Shown here: piece after piece, positions 38,710-48,063 of the stretch
Numbering within the stretch: position 1 is the first letter of the stretch
How the letters are laid out: the number at the start of each line of letters is the position of its first letter
Source: Marisediminicola sp040546025
Lineage (GTDB): Bacteria > Actinomycetota > Actinomycetes > Actinomycetales > Microbacteriaceae
NCBI RefSeq assembly: GCF_040546025.1
Contig: NZ_JBEPNA010000012.1
Span: forward strand, 37,080-101,079
Direction of reading: 5' to 3'
Length of the DNA stretch: 64,000 nt
Position numbers and translations under genes: made by a program
The notes under the pieces: model-generated
What the model was told of the DNA's origin: nothing
The model's database searches: none
The model's input: only the letters and a program-made list of their open reading frames with translations

Positions 38710-41700
38710 ATGTCGAATCGATTGAGGATGCGGGTCGCGACAGCGACAGTGGCGGTGTTCGCCCTCCTGGGGTCCGTGTTCGCGTTCGGCACCGTGGCCA
38801 GCGCAGTCGGCCACTGTGGGCCGGACGCGACCGTCATCGCGTGCGAGAACAGCAAGCCCGGCACGAGCCCCAATGTGTGGGACATCGACGGCGCCGGCGA
38901 CTCGTCGATCCAGGGGTTCGCGACCGACATCAGTGTCAATGTCGGCAGCCGCATCGACTTCAAGATCGACACGAATGCCTCGTCGTACACCATCGACATC
39001 TACCGGACCGGGTACTACCAAGGCCTCGGTGCCCGCTTCATCACCGCCGTCACCCCGTCCGTTCCCCTTCCACAGAACCAGCCCGAGTGCCTCACGGAGG
39101 CCGCTACCGCCCTCTACGACTGCGGCACATGGCGTGTGTCTGCCTCGTGGAACGTTCCCTCCGATGCGGTCTCCGGTGTCTACATCGCCCTGCTCAGCCG
39201 CGGCGGTGGGGCCGCCAGGAGCCACATCACCTTTGTCGTGCGTGACGATTCGAGTACCTCCGACATCCTCTTCCAGACGTCGGACCCGACGTGGCAGGCG
39301 TACAACTCCTACGGCGGGGCAAGCACCTACGGCGGCGGGCAGAACGGACGTGCCTACAAGGTCAGCTACAACCGGCCCTTCGCCACGCGGTCCGGGCTGA
39401 CCGCACGCGACTTCTACTTCAGCGGCGAGTACGCCATGGTTCGATTCATCGAACGCAACGGTTACGACGTCAGTTACGCGAGCGGAATCGACACCGACCG
39501 CAACGGTGCGAACCTGCTCAAACACAGAGTCTTTCTCTCCGTTGGACACGACGAGTACTGGTCCGGTGCGCAGCGGGCCAACATGGAGGCCGCCCGCGAC
39601 GCCGGCGTCAACCTTCAGTTCCTCACCGGCAACGAGGGCTACTGGCGAATGCGCTACGAACCGTCGCCGTCGGAGGGCACCGCGTACCGCACTCTCGTCA
39701 CCTATAAGGAAACGTTGAGCAATGCGAAGATTGACCCCTCGCCCGAGTGGACCGGCACTTCGCGGGACCCGCGCTTCGCCCCCCAGTCGGCCGGCGCGGG
39801 CCGGCCCGAGAACAATCTCACCGGCACCATGTACATGGTGAACTCTGTGGATCTGCCGGTGACGGTGTCGTCCGCCGAGGGAAAGACTCGGCTCTGGCGC
39901 AACACCTCCCTCACCTCCCTCGCTACCGGCACCAAAGCCGAACTGGCTCGCTCCACGGTCGGATACGAGTCGAACGAAGACATCGATAACGGCTTCCGAC
40001 CCGAGGGTTTGATCCGACTGTCGACAACGACGGGCTACGCCCCGGAATATCTCCAGGACTACGGATCGATCGTTCGCCCGGGCACGACCACGCACAACAC
40101 GACCCTGTATCGAGCCCGGAGCGGCGCGCTCGTGTTCTCCACGGGCAGCATCCAGTGGTCGTGGGGCCTCGACCAGACGCACGACGGGGATGGTGCGCCC
40201 GCCGACAGCCGGATGCAGCAGGCCCAGGTGAACCTGTTCGCCGATATGGGCGCCCAGCCCAGCACTCTCATGAGTGGGCTCGTCGCTACGCAGGCCAGCT
40301 CGGACCGCACACCCCCCACGGTGTCCATCACCTCGCCGGCCCAGAACTCCACGATCTCGAACGGATCGCTCGTCACTGTCTCGGGCACCGCGGCTGACGT
40401 GGGCGGCGTAGTGGCCGGAGTCGAGGTCTCCACCGATGGCGGGGCACGTTGGCACCCGGCCCAGGGCACCACAAACTGGAGCTACAGTTACGGTCAGCGC
40501 GGCAGCGGAACACAATCGATACGCGTGCGCGCAATTGACGACAGCGCCAACTATCCCTCCACCCCCGCATCCGTCGTCCTGTCTGTGCCCGGCCCGTACA
40601 GCGCGTTCGGGAACGACGTTCCCAAGGTGGTGGACTCCGGCGACGGAGCCGCCGTCGAGCTGGGGCTTCGTTTCAGCCCGGAGGTCGGCGGGTTCGTCAC
40701 CGGAGTGCGGTTCTACAAGAGCGCCGCGAACCTCGGCGTTCACACGGGCTCACTGTGGAGCTCAGCGGGAACGCGCCTCGCCACCGTGACGTTCTCCGGA
40801 GAGACCGCAGCCGGCTGGCAGACGGCGAAGTTCTCGTCGGCCGTGGCTGTCGCTGCTGGCCAGACGTATGTCGTCTCGTACACCGCGCCCCGAGGACGCT
40901 ACTCACTCGAGAGGTACTACTGGCCCTACTCGGCAACCACTACTTCCCCGCTCTCCGTCACAAAACCGTTCGGGCAGCCGTTGCCCGGTGTGTACGGAAC
41001 GGCGGGACAGTTCCCGAGCGAATCGTTTGAGAACTCGAACTACTTCGTCGACGCGCTCTTCGACTCGGTCGACACCACACCGCTGGCAGCGACCACGCAG
41101 TGGCCACAACCGGGTATGAAAGACGTGCCGGTGAACACCGACGTAAGCGCGGCGTTCTCCAGCCCGGTCGTGGCCAACTCGGTCACCGCGACCGTTGCCA
41201 ACCCGGCGGGCACAAACGTGGTCGGCACCACCAGCTACAACGCCACTACCCGCACCGTGCAGTTCACCCCGAGCGCAGCGTTGGCGGGGAACACGACCTA
41301 CACGGTCACTCTCGACGCCGTCGCGTCGACCGGCGGCTCTCTCGTCACGGGCCGGACCTGGTCGTTCACAACGGTCGACACCCGCGCCGTCGGCGACTGC
41401 CCCTGCAGCCTGTTCCCCGGAGCGGTTCCCACAGTGCTTGAAACCGCTGACCCCGGACCGGTGACGCTCGGCGTGCGATTCACCGCTCTATCCACCGGCA
41501 CAATCACGGGGATGAAGTTCTACAAGGGCCTGAGCAATACCGGCACCCACACGGGAACGCTGTGGACCGCGTCTGGTCAGTCGCTCGGCACCGCCACGTT
41601 CTCTAACGAGTCAGCGTCGGGGTGGCAGTTCGTCAACTTCGCCCAGCCGATCGCGGTTCAGGCCGGTAGCGACTATGTCGCCTCTTATCGCGCCAACGTT

Positions 41701-44700
41701 GGCGCGTACTCCTCGACGGTCGGAGCTTTCACCGGTGCCGGCTTCGAGCGGGGACCACTCGCGGTCGGAACTTCGGCAGGGCTGTACACCTACGGCAACG
41801 GCGTCCCCACCTCCACATCGACGACGAACTACTTCGTCGATGTGGTCTTCGCCTCCTCGGGCACGCCGACTCCGTTGAGCGTTGTCTCGAGCAGTCCGAC
41901 TGCGGGGCAGACCGAAGTCCCGCAGTCGGCTGTTGTCTCCGCCGTTCTGTCCGCGGCGCCTTCGGAACCGCCGACGCTCACGGTCTCGTCGTCGGCCGGG
42001 CCGGTGATCGGCACGGTGGGCTGGAACGCGACGACACGCACGATCACCTTCACTCCCAGCTCTCCCCTCGCCGCCTCGACGCCATATACGGCGCAGGTTG
42101 CGGTCGCTGGGACGCCCGTGACGGGCGGCAGCTTCTCGTTCACAACGGCGGCCACCACCACGACGACCGGTCAATTCACCCTGCTCGGAGACCAGGCGCC
42201 AACGACGGCCGCCTCGACCGATCCCGACGCGGTCGAGCTGGGCATGGCGTTCACCGTGTCCCAGCCTGGGACGGTGACCGGCATCCGCTTCTTCAAGGGC
42301 ACCGGCAACTCGGGCACCCACCGCGGCACTCTCTGGTCGTCGGCCGGCCAGAACCTCGCTTCGGTGACCTTCACCAACGAGACGGCCACGGGTTGGCAAA
42401 CCGCGAACCTGCAATCCCCCGTCACTCTGACCGTCGGCCAGCGATATGTCGTCTCCTACCTCGCTCCGAACGGCCGATACGCGCTCACGAGCAACTACTT
42501 CAACACCCCGCGCACCAACGGCCCGATCACCGCCGACACGACTTCAAACGGTCGCTACCGCTATGGCTCGACAGGCGGATTCCCCACCGCATCGTGGAAC
42601 GCGTCGAACTACTTCGTCGATATCGTCTTCGTGACCGGCGGCACGGTGGAACCGGTACCGGTTTCTGTCACTTCGACCAGTCCGACCGCAGGGCAGACCA
42701 ACGTCACACCCTCCATCACGGTGTCCGCGGGGCTGTCGGCCGACAGCGCAACCGGAACTCCAGCCCTCGCCCTCACCAGCGCCGCGGGAGGCGTGGCGGG
42801 TGTCTCGACCTATAACGCCCAGACGCGGACCGTGAGCTTCACCCCGAACGCGGTACTGGCTTGGTCCACTCAATACACGGCAGCGGTGACGATCGGTGGA
42901 TCAGCGGTCGCTGGCGGAAACTGGTCGTTCACCACCGCAGCGGCCCCGGTCTCGGGCGGGGAGGTATTCACGCTCCTGGGGACCCAGACCCCGCAGGTTG
43001 CCGCGGAAGCCGACACCAGCGCGGTCGAACTGGGCATGGCATTCACTGTCTCCCAGGCTGGTCAGGCGACCGGCGTGCGCTTCTACAAAGGCTCAGGAAA
43101 CGGCGGCACGCACGTCGGATCCCTGTGGTCTGCCACAGGGCAGCGTCTTGCCTCCGTGACCTTCACCGGCGAGACGGCGACCGGATGGCAGAGTGCGTCC
43201 TTCGCGTCCCCCGTCAACCTGGCGGCTGGATCACGATATGTCGTTTCCTACCTTGCACCCCAGGGGCGATACGCGGCGACGGCCAATTACTTCACCACGC
43301 AGCGAACCAGTGGCCCGCTTACCGCGGATACAACGAACAACGGGCGCTACCTGTACGGCTCGGCCGGCGGGTACCCGACCGGGACCTGGAATGCGACGAA
43401 CTACTTCGTGGATGTGACCTTCACGACGACAACCTCTACGCCGACCGCCGTGACCGTGACCTCGACGACACCCGCGAGCGGAGCGACCGGTGTCGCCCCG
43501 ACCACAACCGTGACCGCGCAACTCGCGAACGTCGGCACCAGAACGCCAACACTCGCACTCGCCGGTCCCTCCGGCGCGGTCGCGGGAGCAACAAACTGGA
43601 ACGCCACGGCAGGCACCCTCACCTTCACCCCAAGCACGGCCCTCACCGCGAGCACCACCTACACGGCCACGGTGTCCATCGATGGCACCGTGCTCGCCGG
43701 CAGCGCCTGGAGCTTCACGACCGCCGCGGCCACACCGACCGCCGTAACCGTGACCTCGACGACACCCGCGAGCGGAGCGACCGGTGTCGCCCCGACCACA
43801 ACCGTGACCGCGCAACTCGCGAACGTCGGCACCAGAACGCCAACACTCGCACTCGCCGGTCCCTCCGGCGCGGTCGCGGGAGCAACAAACTGGAACGCCA
43901 CGGCAGGCACCCTCACCTTCACCCCAAGCACGGCCCTCACCGCGAGCACCACCTACACGGCCACCGTGTCCATCGATGGCACCGTGCTCGCCGGCAGCGC
44001 CTGGAGCTTCACGACCGCCGCGGCCACACCGACCGCCGTAACCGTGACCTCGACGACACCCGCGAGCGGAGCGACCGGTGTCGCCCCGACCACAACCGTG
44101 ACCGCGCAACTCGCGAACGTCGGCACCAGAACGCCAACACTCGCACTCGCCGGTCCCTCCGGCGCGGTCGCGGGAGCAACAAACTGGAACGCCACGGCAG
44201 GCACCCTCACCTTCACCCCAAGCACGCCGCTGGCGTGGAGCGCCTCCTACACGGCGGCAATTCTGATCGACGGGACCGCGCTCACCGGAGGAGGGTGGTC
44301 GTTCACGACCGCGGCGGTGCCACCGACCGTCGCGGTGACGACGATCTTCCCCGAGAACAGCACGCCAGTGAACGCGAACTGGGACGACCCGAACGCGGTG
44401 CAGGTCGGCACACGATTCCAAACGTCGGTCGCCGGAACCATCACCGGCATCCGGTATTACAAAGGCGCGCTGAACACGGGTACCCACACGGGCTACCTGT
44501 GGAACGCCGCTGGACAGCGCCTCGCTCAGATCTCCTTCACCAACGAGACGGCAAGCGGGTGGCAGGTGGCCATGCTGAGCACGGCCGTCGCGATCGTGCC
44601 CGGGGTCGAATATCGGGTGAGCCTGCACTCGACAACAGGCCGGTACGCCGTCGACCTGAACGGTCTTTCCGCAACGATCTCAAGCGGCCCGCTGACCACC

Positions 44701-44799
44701 TTTGCCCCTGGTGGTGCCTACACCTACAGCACCAACTATCCCGGCACGGTGACCACCCACAACTTCTGGGTCGACGCTTTGTTTGCTGCCAATCCTTGA
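38710..44799 (+). CDS. Giant secreted protein: dimethylformamidase-like domain, SbsA-type Ig domains and DUF4082 repeats
   Basis: This is a 2029-aa exported protein with a signal peptide (about 1-36, ending GTVASA). Residues about 40-527 resemble the beta-subunit fold of N,N-dimethylformamidase (segments FQTSDPTWQAYNSYGG, FLSVGHDEYWSGAQRA, LTGNEGYWRMRYE). An Ig-like domain (535-628) follows. Then come five DUF4082 domains (about 630-789, 890-1051, 1155-1310, 1416-1575, 1871-2029), each with VxFYKG, (H/T)xGxLW, ETAxGWQ and NYFVDxxF blocks. Between them lie six Big_5/SbsA-type Ig domains (790-890, 1052-1154, 1311-1410, then three in a row 1578-1870). The last three are nearly identical in DNA. 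There is no LPXTG motif or membrane anchor at the C-terminus. The start is ATG at 38710; a GTG six codons earlier is possible. Its role is unknown. The position suggests a surface protein displayed with, or acting on, the polysaccharide (inference). Confidence 0.85.
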   Translation: MSNRLRMRVATATVAVFALLGSVFAFGTVASAVGHCGPDATVIACENSKPGTSPNVWDIDGAGDSSIQGFATDISVNVGSRIDFKIDTNASSYTIDIYRTGYYQGLGARFITAVTPSVPLPQNQPECLTEAATALYDCGTWRVSASWNVPSDAVSGVYIALLSRGGGAARSHITFVVRDDSSTSDILFQTSDPTWQAYNSYGGASTYGGGQNGRAYKVSYNRPFATRSGLTARDFYFSGEYAMVRFIERNGYDVSYASGIDTDRNGANLLKHRVFLSVGHDEYWSGAQRANMEAARDAGVNLQFLTGNEGYWRMRYEPSPSEGTAYRTLVTYKETLSNAKIDPSPEWTGTSRDPRFAPQSAGAGRPENNLTGTMYMVNSVDLPVTVSSAEGKTRLWRNTSLTSLATGTKAELARSTVGYESNEDIDNGFRPEGLIRLSTTTGYAPEYLQDYGSIVRPGTTTHNTTLYRARSGALVFSTGSIQWSWGLDQTHDGDGAPADSRMQQAQVNLFADMGAQPSTLMSGLVATQASSDRTPPTVSITSPAQNSTISNGSLVTVSGTAADVGGVVAGVEVSTDGGARWHPAQGTTNWSYSYGQRGSGTQSIRVRAIDDSANYPSTPASVVLSVPGPYSAFGNDVPKVVDSGDGAAVELGLRFSPEVGGFVTGVRFYKSAANLGVHTGSLWSSAGTRLATVTFSGETAAGWQTAKFSSAVAVAAGQTYVVSYTAPRGRYSLERYYWPYSATTTSPLSVTKPFGQPLPGVYGTAGQFPSESFENSNYFVDALFDSVDTTPLAATTQWPQPGMKDVPVNTDVSAAFSSPVVANSVTATVANPAGTNVVGTTSYNATTRTVQFTPSAALAGNTTYTVTLDAVASTGGSLVTGRTWSFTTVDTRAVGDCPCSLFPGAVPTVLETADPGPVTLGVRFTALSTGTITGMKFYKGLSNTGTHTGTLWTASGQSLGTATFSNESASGWQFVNFAQPIAVQAGSDYVASYRANVGAYSSTVGAFTGAGFERGPLAVGTSAGLYTYGNGVPTSTSTTNYFVDVVFASSGTPTPLSVVSSSPTAGQTEVPQSAVVSAVLSAAPSEPPTLTVSSSAGPVIGTVGWNATTRTITFTPSSPLAASTPYTAQVAVAGTPVTGGSFSFTTAATTTTTGQFTLLGDQAPTTAASTDPDAVELGMAFTVSQPGTVTGIRFFKGTGNSGTHRGTLWSSAGQNLASVTFTNETATGWQTANLQSPVTLTVGQRYVVSYLAPNGRYALTSNYFNTPRTNGPITADTTSNGRYRYGSTGGFPTASWNASNYFVDIVFVTGGTVEPVPVSVTSTSPTAGQTNVTPSITVSAGLSADSATGTPALALTSAAGGVAGVSTYNAQTRTVSFTPNAVLAWSTQYTAAVTIGGSAVAGGNWSFTTAAAPVSGGEVFTLLGTQTPQVAAEADTSAVELGMAFTVSQAGQATGVRFYKGSGNGGTHVGSLWSATGQRLASVTFTGETATGWQSASFASPVNLAAGSRYVVSYLAPQGRYAATANYFTTQRTSGPLTADTTNNGRYLYGSAGGYPTGTWNATNYFVDVTFTTTTSTPTAVTVTSTTPASGATGVAPTTTVTAQLANVGTRTPTLALAGPSGAVAGATNWNATAGTLTFTPSTALTASTTYTATVSIDGTVLAGSAWSFTTAAATPTAVTVTSTTPASGATGVAPTTTVTAQLANVGTRTPTLALAGPSGAVAGATNWNATAGTLTFTPSTALTASTTYTATVSIDGTVLAGSAWSFTTAAATPTAVTVTSTTPASGATGVAPTTTVTAQLANVGTRTPTLALAGPSGAVAGATNWNATAGTLTFTPSTPLAWSASYTAAILIDGTALTGGGWSFTTAAVPPTVAVTTIFPENSTPVNANWDDPNAVQVGTRFQTSVAGTITGIRYYKGALNTGTHTGYLWNAAGQRLAQISFTNETASGWQVAMLSTAVAIVPGVEYRVSLHSTTGRYAVDLNGLSATISSGPLTTFAPGGAYTYSTNYPGTVTTHNFWVDALFAANP
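43441..44226 (+). repeat. 294-bp tandem repeat within the DUF4082 protein gene
   Basis: Units begin at 43441, 43735 and 44029, a period of exactly 294 bp (98 codons, one Ig domain). Units 1 and 2 differ at two positions only (43452 versus 43746 and 43671 versus 43965), both silent. Unit 3 matches through 44226 (198 bp), then diverges to a tail like the Ig domain ending at about 42940. This is an intragenic duplication that is recent or kept uniform by gene conversion. Confidence 0.95.
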
Positions 44800-44828
44800 G
44801 TAACGTTTCTTGTACATCTGGGGGATCC

Positions 44829-45893
44829 ATGACGAAAAAACTGAATGTTGCCGTGGTCGGGGCCGGGTATTGGGGCCCCAATCTCGCGCGAAACTTCCGC
44901 AGCAGCCGGGAGTGGGATCTCGCCGCTGTGTGCGATCTCGATCGAGATCGCGCGCAGCGGGTCTCTGACCTGGTCGGCGGCGTCGCCGTCGTGACGAGCC
45001 TCGACGATGTGCTCGCGGACCCGAGCATCGACGCCGTCGCGGTCGCGACCCCGGCGAATACCCATCATGCGATCGTGCTCGCGGCCCTGAGAGCAGGCAA
45101 ACACGTCGTGGTCGAAAAGCCACTTGCTCCCTCCCGCACCGAGGGCGCCGAAATGGTGGCGGTGGCGGCAGAGCTCGGCCTCGTACTGATGACCGACCAC
45201 ACCTATTGCTACACCCCCGCAGTGATGAAGATCCAGGAACTCATCGCGGACGATGCGCTTGGTGAGGTCCTGTTTATCGACTCCGTGCGGATCAACCTCG
45301 GACTGATCCAGCCGGACGTCGATGTCTTCTGGGACCTCGCCCCACACGACCTCTCGATCATCGACTTCATCCTGCCAGGCGGGCTCGCCCCCGAGACCGT
45401 GTCTGCTCAGGGGGCCGACCCGCTCCGCACCGGCAAATCCTGCATCGGGTATCTCTCAATGCCGATCGGCGACGGAGCCATCGCCCACGTGCACGTGAAC
45501 TGGCTCAGCCCCACCAAGATCCGACAAATGGTCGTCGGAGGCACGAAGCGCACGCTCGTCTGGGACGATCTCAACCCGCAGCAGCGCTTGAGCGTCTATG
45601 ACCGCGGCGTGGAAATCAGCCGCGAATCGTTGTCGAGCGCCGAACGCGCCGCCGCATCGGTCTCCTACCGGCTGGGCGACACCTGGTCGCCCGCGCTCCC
45701 GGAGACTGAGGCTCTTTCGTCAATGGCTACCGAATTCGCGCACGCGATCGCCGAGCACAGGACTCCGCGTACCGACGGCTCGGCGGGCCTGCGTGTGCTG
45801 TCCGTGCTCGATGCCGCGACCCGCAGCCTTGCGAATGCCGGAACTGCATCGGTAGTCCACTCCGAACTGAACGCCCTGGAGGTAGCTTCATGA
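44829..45893 (+). CDS. Gfo/Idh/MocA family NAD(P)-dependent oxidoreductase
   Basis: This 354-aa oxidoreductase has an N-terminal Rossmann domain (VAVVGAGYWGPNLARNF), the conserved ATPANTHHAIVLAALRAGKHVVVEKPLA segment with the EKP motif, and a C-terminal alpha/beta domain with DVFWDLAPHDLSIIDFIL carrying the usual His. In polysaccharide loci such enzymes often oxidise C3 of UDP-HexNAcA or similar before transamination (WbpB type). The aminotransferase and acyltransferase genes follow two and three genes later. The start is ATG at 44829, with GGGGG 4 nt upstream. It overlaps the epimerase gene by 4 nt (ATGA). The substrate is inferred from context only. Confidence 0.9.
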   Translation: MTKKLNVAVVGAGYWGPNLARNFRSSREWDLAAVCDLDRDRAQRVSDLVGGVAVVTSLDDVLADPSIDAVAVATPANTHHAIVLAALRAGKHVVVEKPLAPSRTEGAEMVAVAAELGLVLMTDHTYCYTPAVMKIQELIADDALGEVLFIDSVRINLGLIQPDVDVFWDLAPHDLSIIDFILPGGLAPETVSAQGADPLRTGKSCIGYLSMPIGDGAIAHVHVNWLSPTKIRQMVVGGTKRTLVWDDLNPQQRLSVYDRGVEISRESLSSAERAAASVSYRLGDTWSPALPETEALSSMATEFAHAIAEHRTPRTDGSAGLRVLSVLDAATRSLANAGTASVVHSELNALEVAS

Positions 45894-46912
45894 CATCGAT
45901 TTCCGGATCCCGCATTCTCGTGACCGGTGGCGCCGGTTTCATCGGAAGCCACTTGGTCGACACCCTGCTCGCCCGAGGCGCCGCCGAAGTGCGTGTGCTC
46001 GACAACCTGACCAACGGCACGGAGGACAACCTCGCTCATCTCCACGGCGAGGCGAGATTCTCCCTCACTGTCGGAGACATCCGCAGTGCCGACGCGCGCG
46101 CGGCCGCCATGAACGGCGCCGAGGTCGTCTACCACCTCGCATGCCTGGGAGTTCGCCACAGCCTGCACGACCCGTTCGAGAACCACCGCGTCAATGCCGA
46201 GGGTTCGCTGCAGATGCTCGAAGAGGCACGCGAGCGAGGTGTTGGGCGCTTTGTTTACGTGAGTACGAGTGAGGTCTTCGGCACCGCCCAGTACGCTCCG
46301 ATGGACGAACGCCACCCTACGTGGCCGGAGACCGTCTATGGCGGAGGCAAGCTCGCCGGGGAGGCCTACGCGCGGGCATACTTCCGCACCTACGGCATGG
46401 ACACCGTCGTGGTCAGGCCGTTCAACACATACGGTCCTCGTAGCCACTTCGAGGGCGACAGCGGCGAAATTCTGCCGCGGACGATCGTTCGGATGCTCTC
46501 GGGTCAGAGGCCCGTAATCTACGGAGACGGAGAACAGACACGCGACTTCATGCACGTGTCCGACACCGCCACGGCGCTCGCACTGTTCGGGGACGCCGAC
46601 GGGGTCAGCGGCGAGACCTTCAATCTGGGTTCGGGCACCGAGATCTCGATGAACGAGCTCTGCACGGTCGTCGCCGACACGGTGGGACGGCCCGATCTCA
46701 CCGCCGAGCACCTCGAGGCGCGGCCCGGTGACGTGCGTCGACTCATCGGGGATCCGTCCCACACCCACGAGCTGACCGGATTCGCTCCGCGGATCAGCTT
46801 TGCCGAGGGCATCACGGAGCTCACACAGTGGTTCCGTGAACGTCAACATGAGTCGCCCGAGATGATCGACCAGGTTGAAGTCCGTAATTGGCTGCCGGCG
46901 GGTGTGAACTAA
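45890..46912 (+). CDS. NAD-dependent epimerase/dehydratase (extended SDR)
   Basis: This 340-aa nucleotide-sugar enzyme of the extended short-chain dehydrogenase family has the NAD motif VTGGAGFIGSHL at residues 10-21, the active-site Ser/Thr in YVSTSEVFG and the catalytic Tyr150-x3-Lys154 (YGGGK). It also has RPFNTYGPRSHFEG and GDGEQTRDFMHVSD, which are typical of UDP-sugar epimerases and dehydratases. It may be a UDP-glucose/GlcNAc-type 4-epimerase, a dehydratase or a decarboxylase-like enzyme; the sequence does not settle which. It overlaps the preceding gene by 4 nt and shares one base with the next (TAATG), so it is in the same translation-coupled row. Confidence 0.92.
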   Translation: MTSISGSRILVTGGAGFIGSHLVDTLLARGAAEVRVLDNLTNGTEDNLAHLHGEARFSLTVGDIRSADARAAAMNGAEVVYHLACLGVRHSLHDPFENHRVNAEGSLQMLEEARERGVGRFVYVSTSEVFGTAQYAPMDERHPTWPETVYGGGKLAGEAYARAYFRTYGMDTVVVRPFNTYGPRSHFEGDSGEILPRTIVRMLSGQRPVIYGDGEQTRDFMHVSDTATALALFGDADGVSGETFNLGSGTEISMNELCTVVADTVGRPDLTAEHLEARPGDVRRLIGDPSHTHELTGFAPRISFAEGITELTQWFRERQHESPEMIDQVEVRNWLPAGVN

Positions 46913-48063
46913 TGGGTCGCGTCAACGTCATGATCCCGTGGCTCGGTGACGAGGAAATCGAAGCCGTCGCCTCGGTTATCCGCTCCGGCTGGGTCGCGCA
47001 AGGGCCGCGCGTCGCTGCCTTCGAAGAGGCCTTCGCCACGGCGATGGATGCGGCCCATGCGGTCGCCACGTCCAACTGCACGACAGCGCTGCACCTCGCG
47101 CTGGTTGTTTCCGGGGTAGAACAGGGCGACGAAGTAGTCGTTCCGTCGTTCTCGTTCATCGCCACCGCGAACGCGCCGACCTATGTCGGCGCCATTCCCG
47201 TGTTTGCCGACGTTGAGGCGGCAACCGGCAACGTCACAGCGGAGACAATCGCCGCTGCTCTCACCGACCGCACCCGCGCCGTCATCGTCGTCGACCAGGG
47301 TGGGACCCCCGTCGACCTCGACCCCATCCGCGCGTTGTGCGATCCTCGCGGCATCACCGTGATCGAGGATGCCGCATGCGGCGCAGGATCACGCTACAAG
47401 GGTCGCCCTGTCGGTGCGGGAGCGGAACTCACCGCGTGGTCATTCCACCCTCGCAAGGTGTTGACCACGGGCGAGGGCGGAATGCTCACCACGAGCCGGC
47501 CTGAGTGGGCTGCCCGGGCGCGACGGCTCCGTGAACACTCAATGAGCGTGTCAGCAGCGGACCGCCACAGCGAGCTGGTGTCCGCGCCCGAGGTGTATGA
47601 AGAGGTCGGCTTCAACTACCGGATGACCGACCTGCAGGCCGCGGTCGGAATCGTGCAACTCGGCAAGCTCCCCGCGATGGTGGAACGGCGCCGTGAGATC
47701 GCGTCCGCGTACGCCGCGGCGATCACCACGATTCCCGGACTGCGCTTGCTCACCGACCCGGCTCACGGGACGTGCAATTTCCAGTCGCTGTGGGTGGAAA
47801 TCGGAAACGAGTACCCGCTCAACCGCGAGGAGCTCCTTCTCAAGCTTGCCGACGAGGGAATCTCTGCGCGTCGAGGAATCATGGCGGCCCATCGCCAGCC
47901 CCCTTATGCGGGTGGCGTGTCGATCCGGGGTCCGCTTCCGGTGACCGAGCGGTTGACCGAACAGACCCTCATCCTGCCGGTCTACCACCAGCTCAGCGAG
48001 GAGGATCAGCGCTCGGTCATTGATGTCCTGCTCGCACCAGCCGCGGTTCCGGCAAATGGCTGA
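46912..48063 (+). CDS. DegT/DnrJ/EryC1 family sugar aminotransferase
   Basis: This PLP-dependent aminotransferase of 383 aa transfers an amino group from glutamate to a keto sugar nucleotide. Motifs are VATSNCTTALHLAL, VVPSFSFIATANA, VIEDAACGAGSRYKG and WSFHPRKVLTTGEGG, whose Lys182 should bind PLP. FNYRMTDLQAAVGIVQL is the family substrate loop. The start is ATG at 46912; it shares A with the epimerase stop codon. The next gene is an acyltransferase of the NeuD/PglD type, so the product is probably an N-acylated amino sugar (compare the PglE-PglD pair of Campylobacter). Exact sugar unknown. Confidence 0.93.
   Translation: MGRVNVMIPWLGDEEIEAVASVIRSGWVAQGPRVAAFEEAFATAMDAAHAVATSNCTTALHLALVVSGVEQGDEVVVPSFSFIATANAPTYVGAIPVFADVEAATGNVTAETIAAALTDRTRAVIVVDQGGTPVDLDPIRALCDPRGITVIEDAACGAGSRYKGRPVGAGAELTAWSFHPRKVLTTGEGGMLTTSRPEWAARARRLREHSMSVSAADRHSELVSAPEVYEEVGFNYRMTDLQAAVGIVQLGKLPAMVERRREIASAYAAAITTIPGLRLLTDPAHGTCNFQSLWVEIGNEYPLNREELLLKLADEGISARRGIMAAHRQPPYAGGVSIRGPLPVTERLTEQTLILPVYHQLSEEDQRSVIDVLLAPAAVPANG

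Noticed and set aside
43441..44226. CRISPR-like array
   Set aside because: The repeats are contiguous 294-bp coding units without spacers.
43231..44628. Minus-strand open frames with a perfect internal repeat opposite the DUF4082 gene
   Set aside because: They repeat because the sense-strand gene is repeated. No start signal or family similarity was seen.
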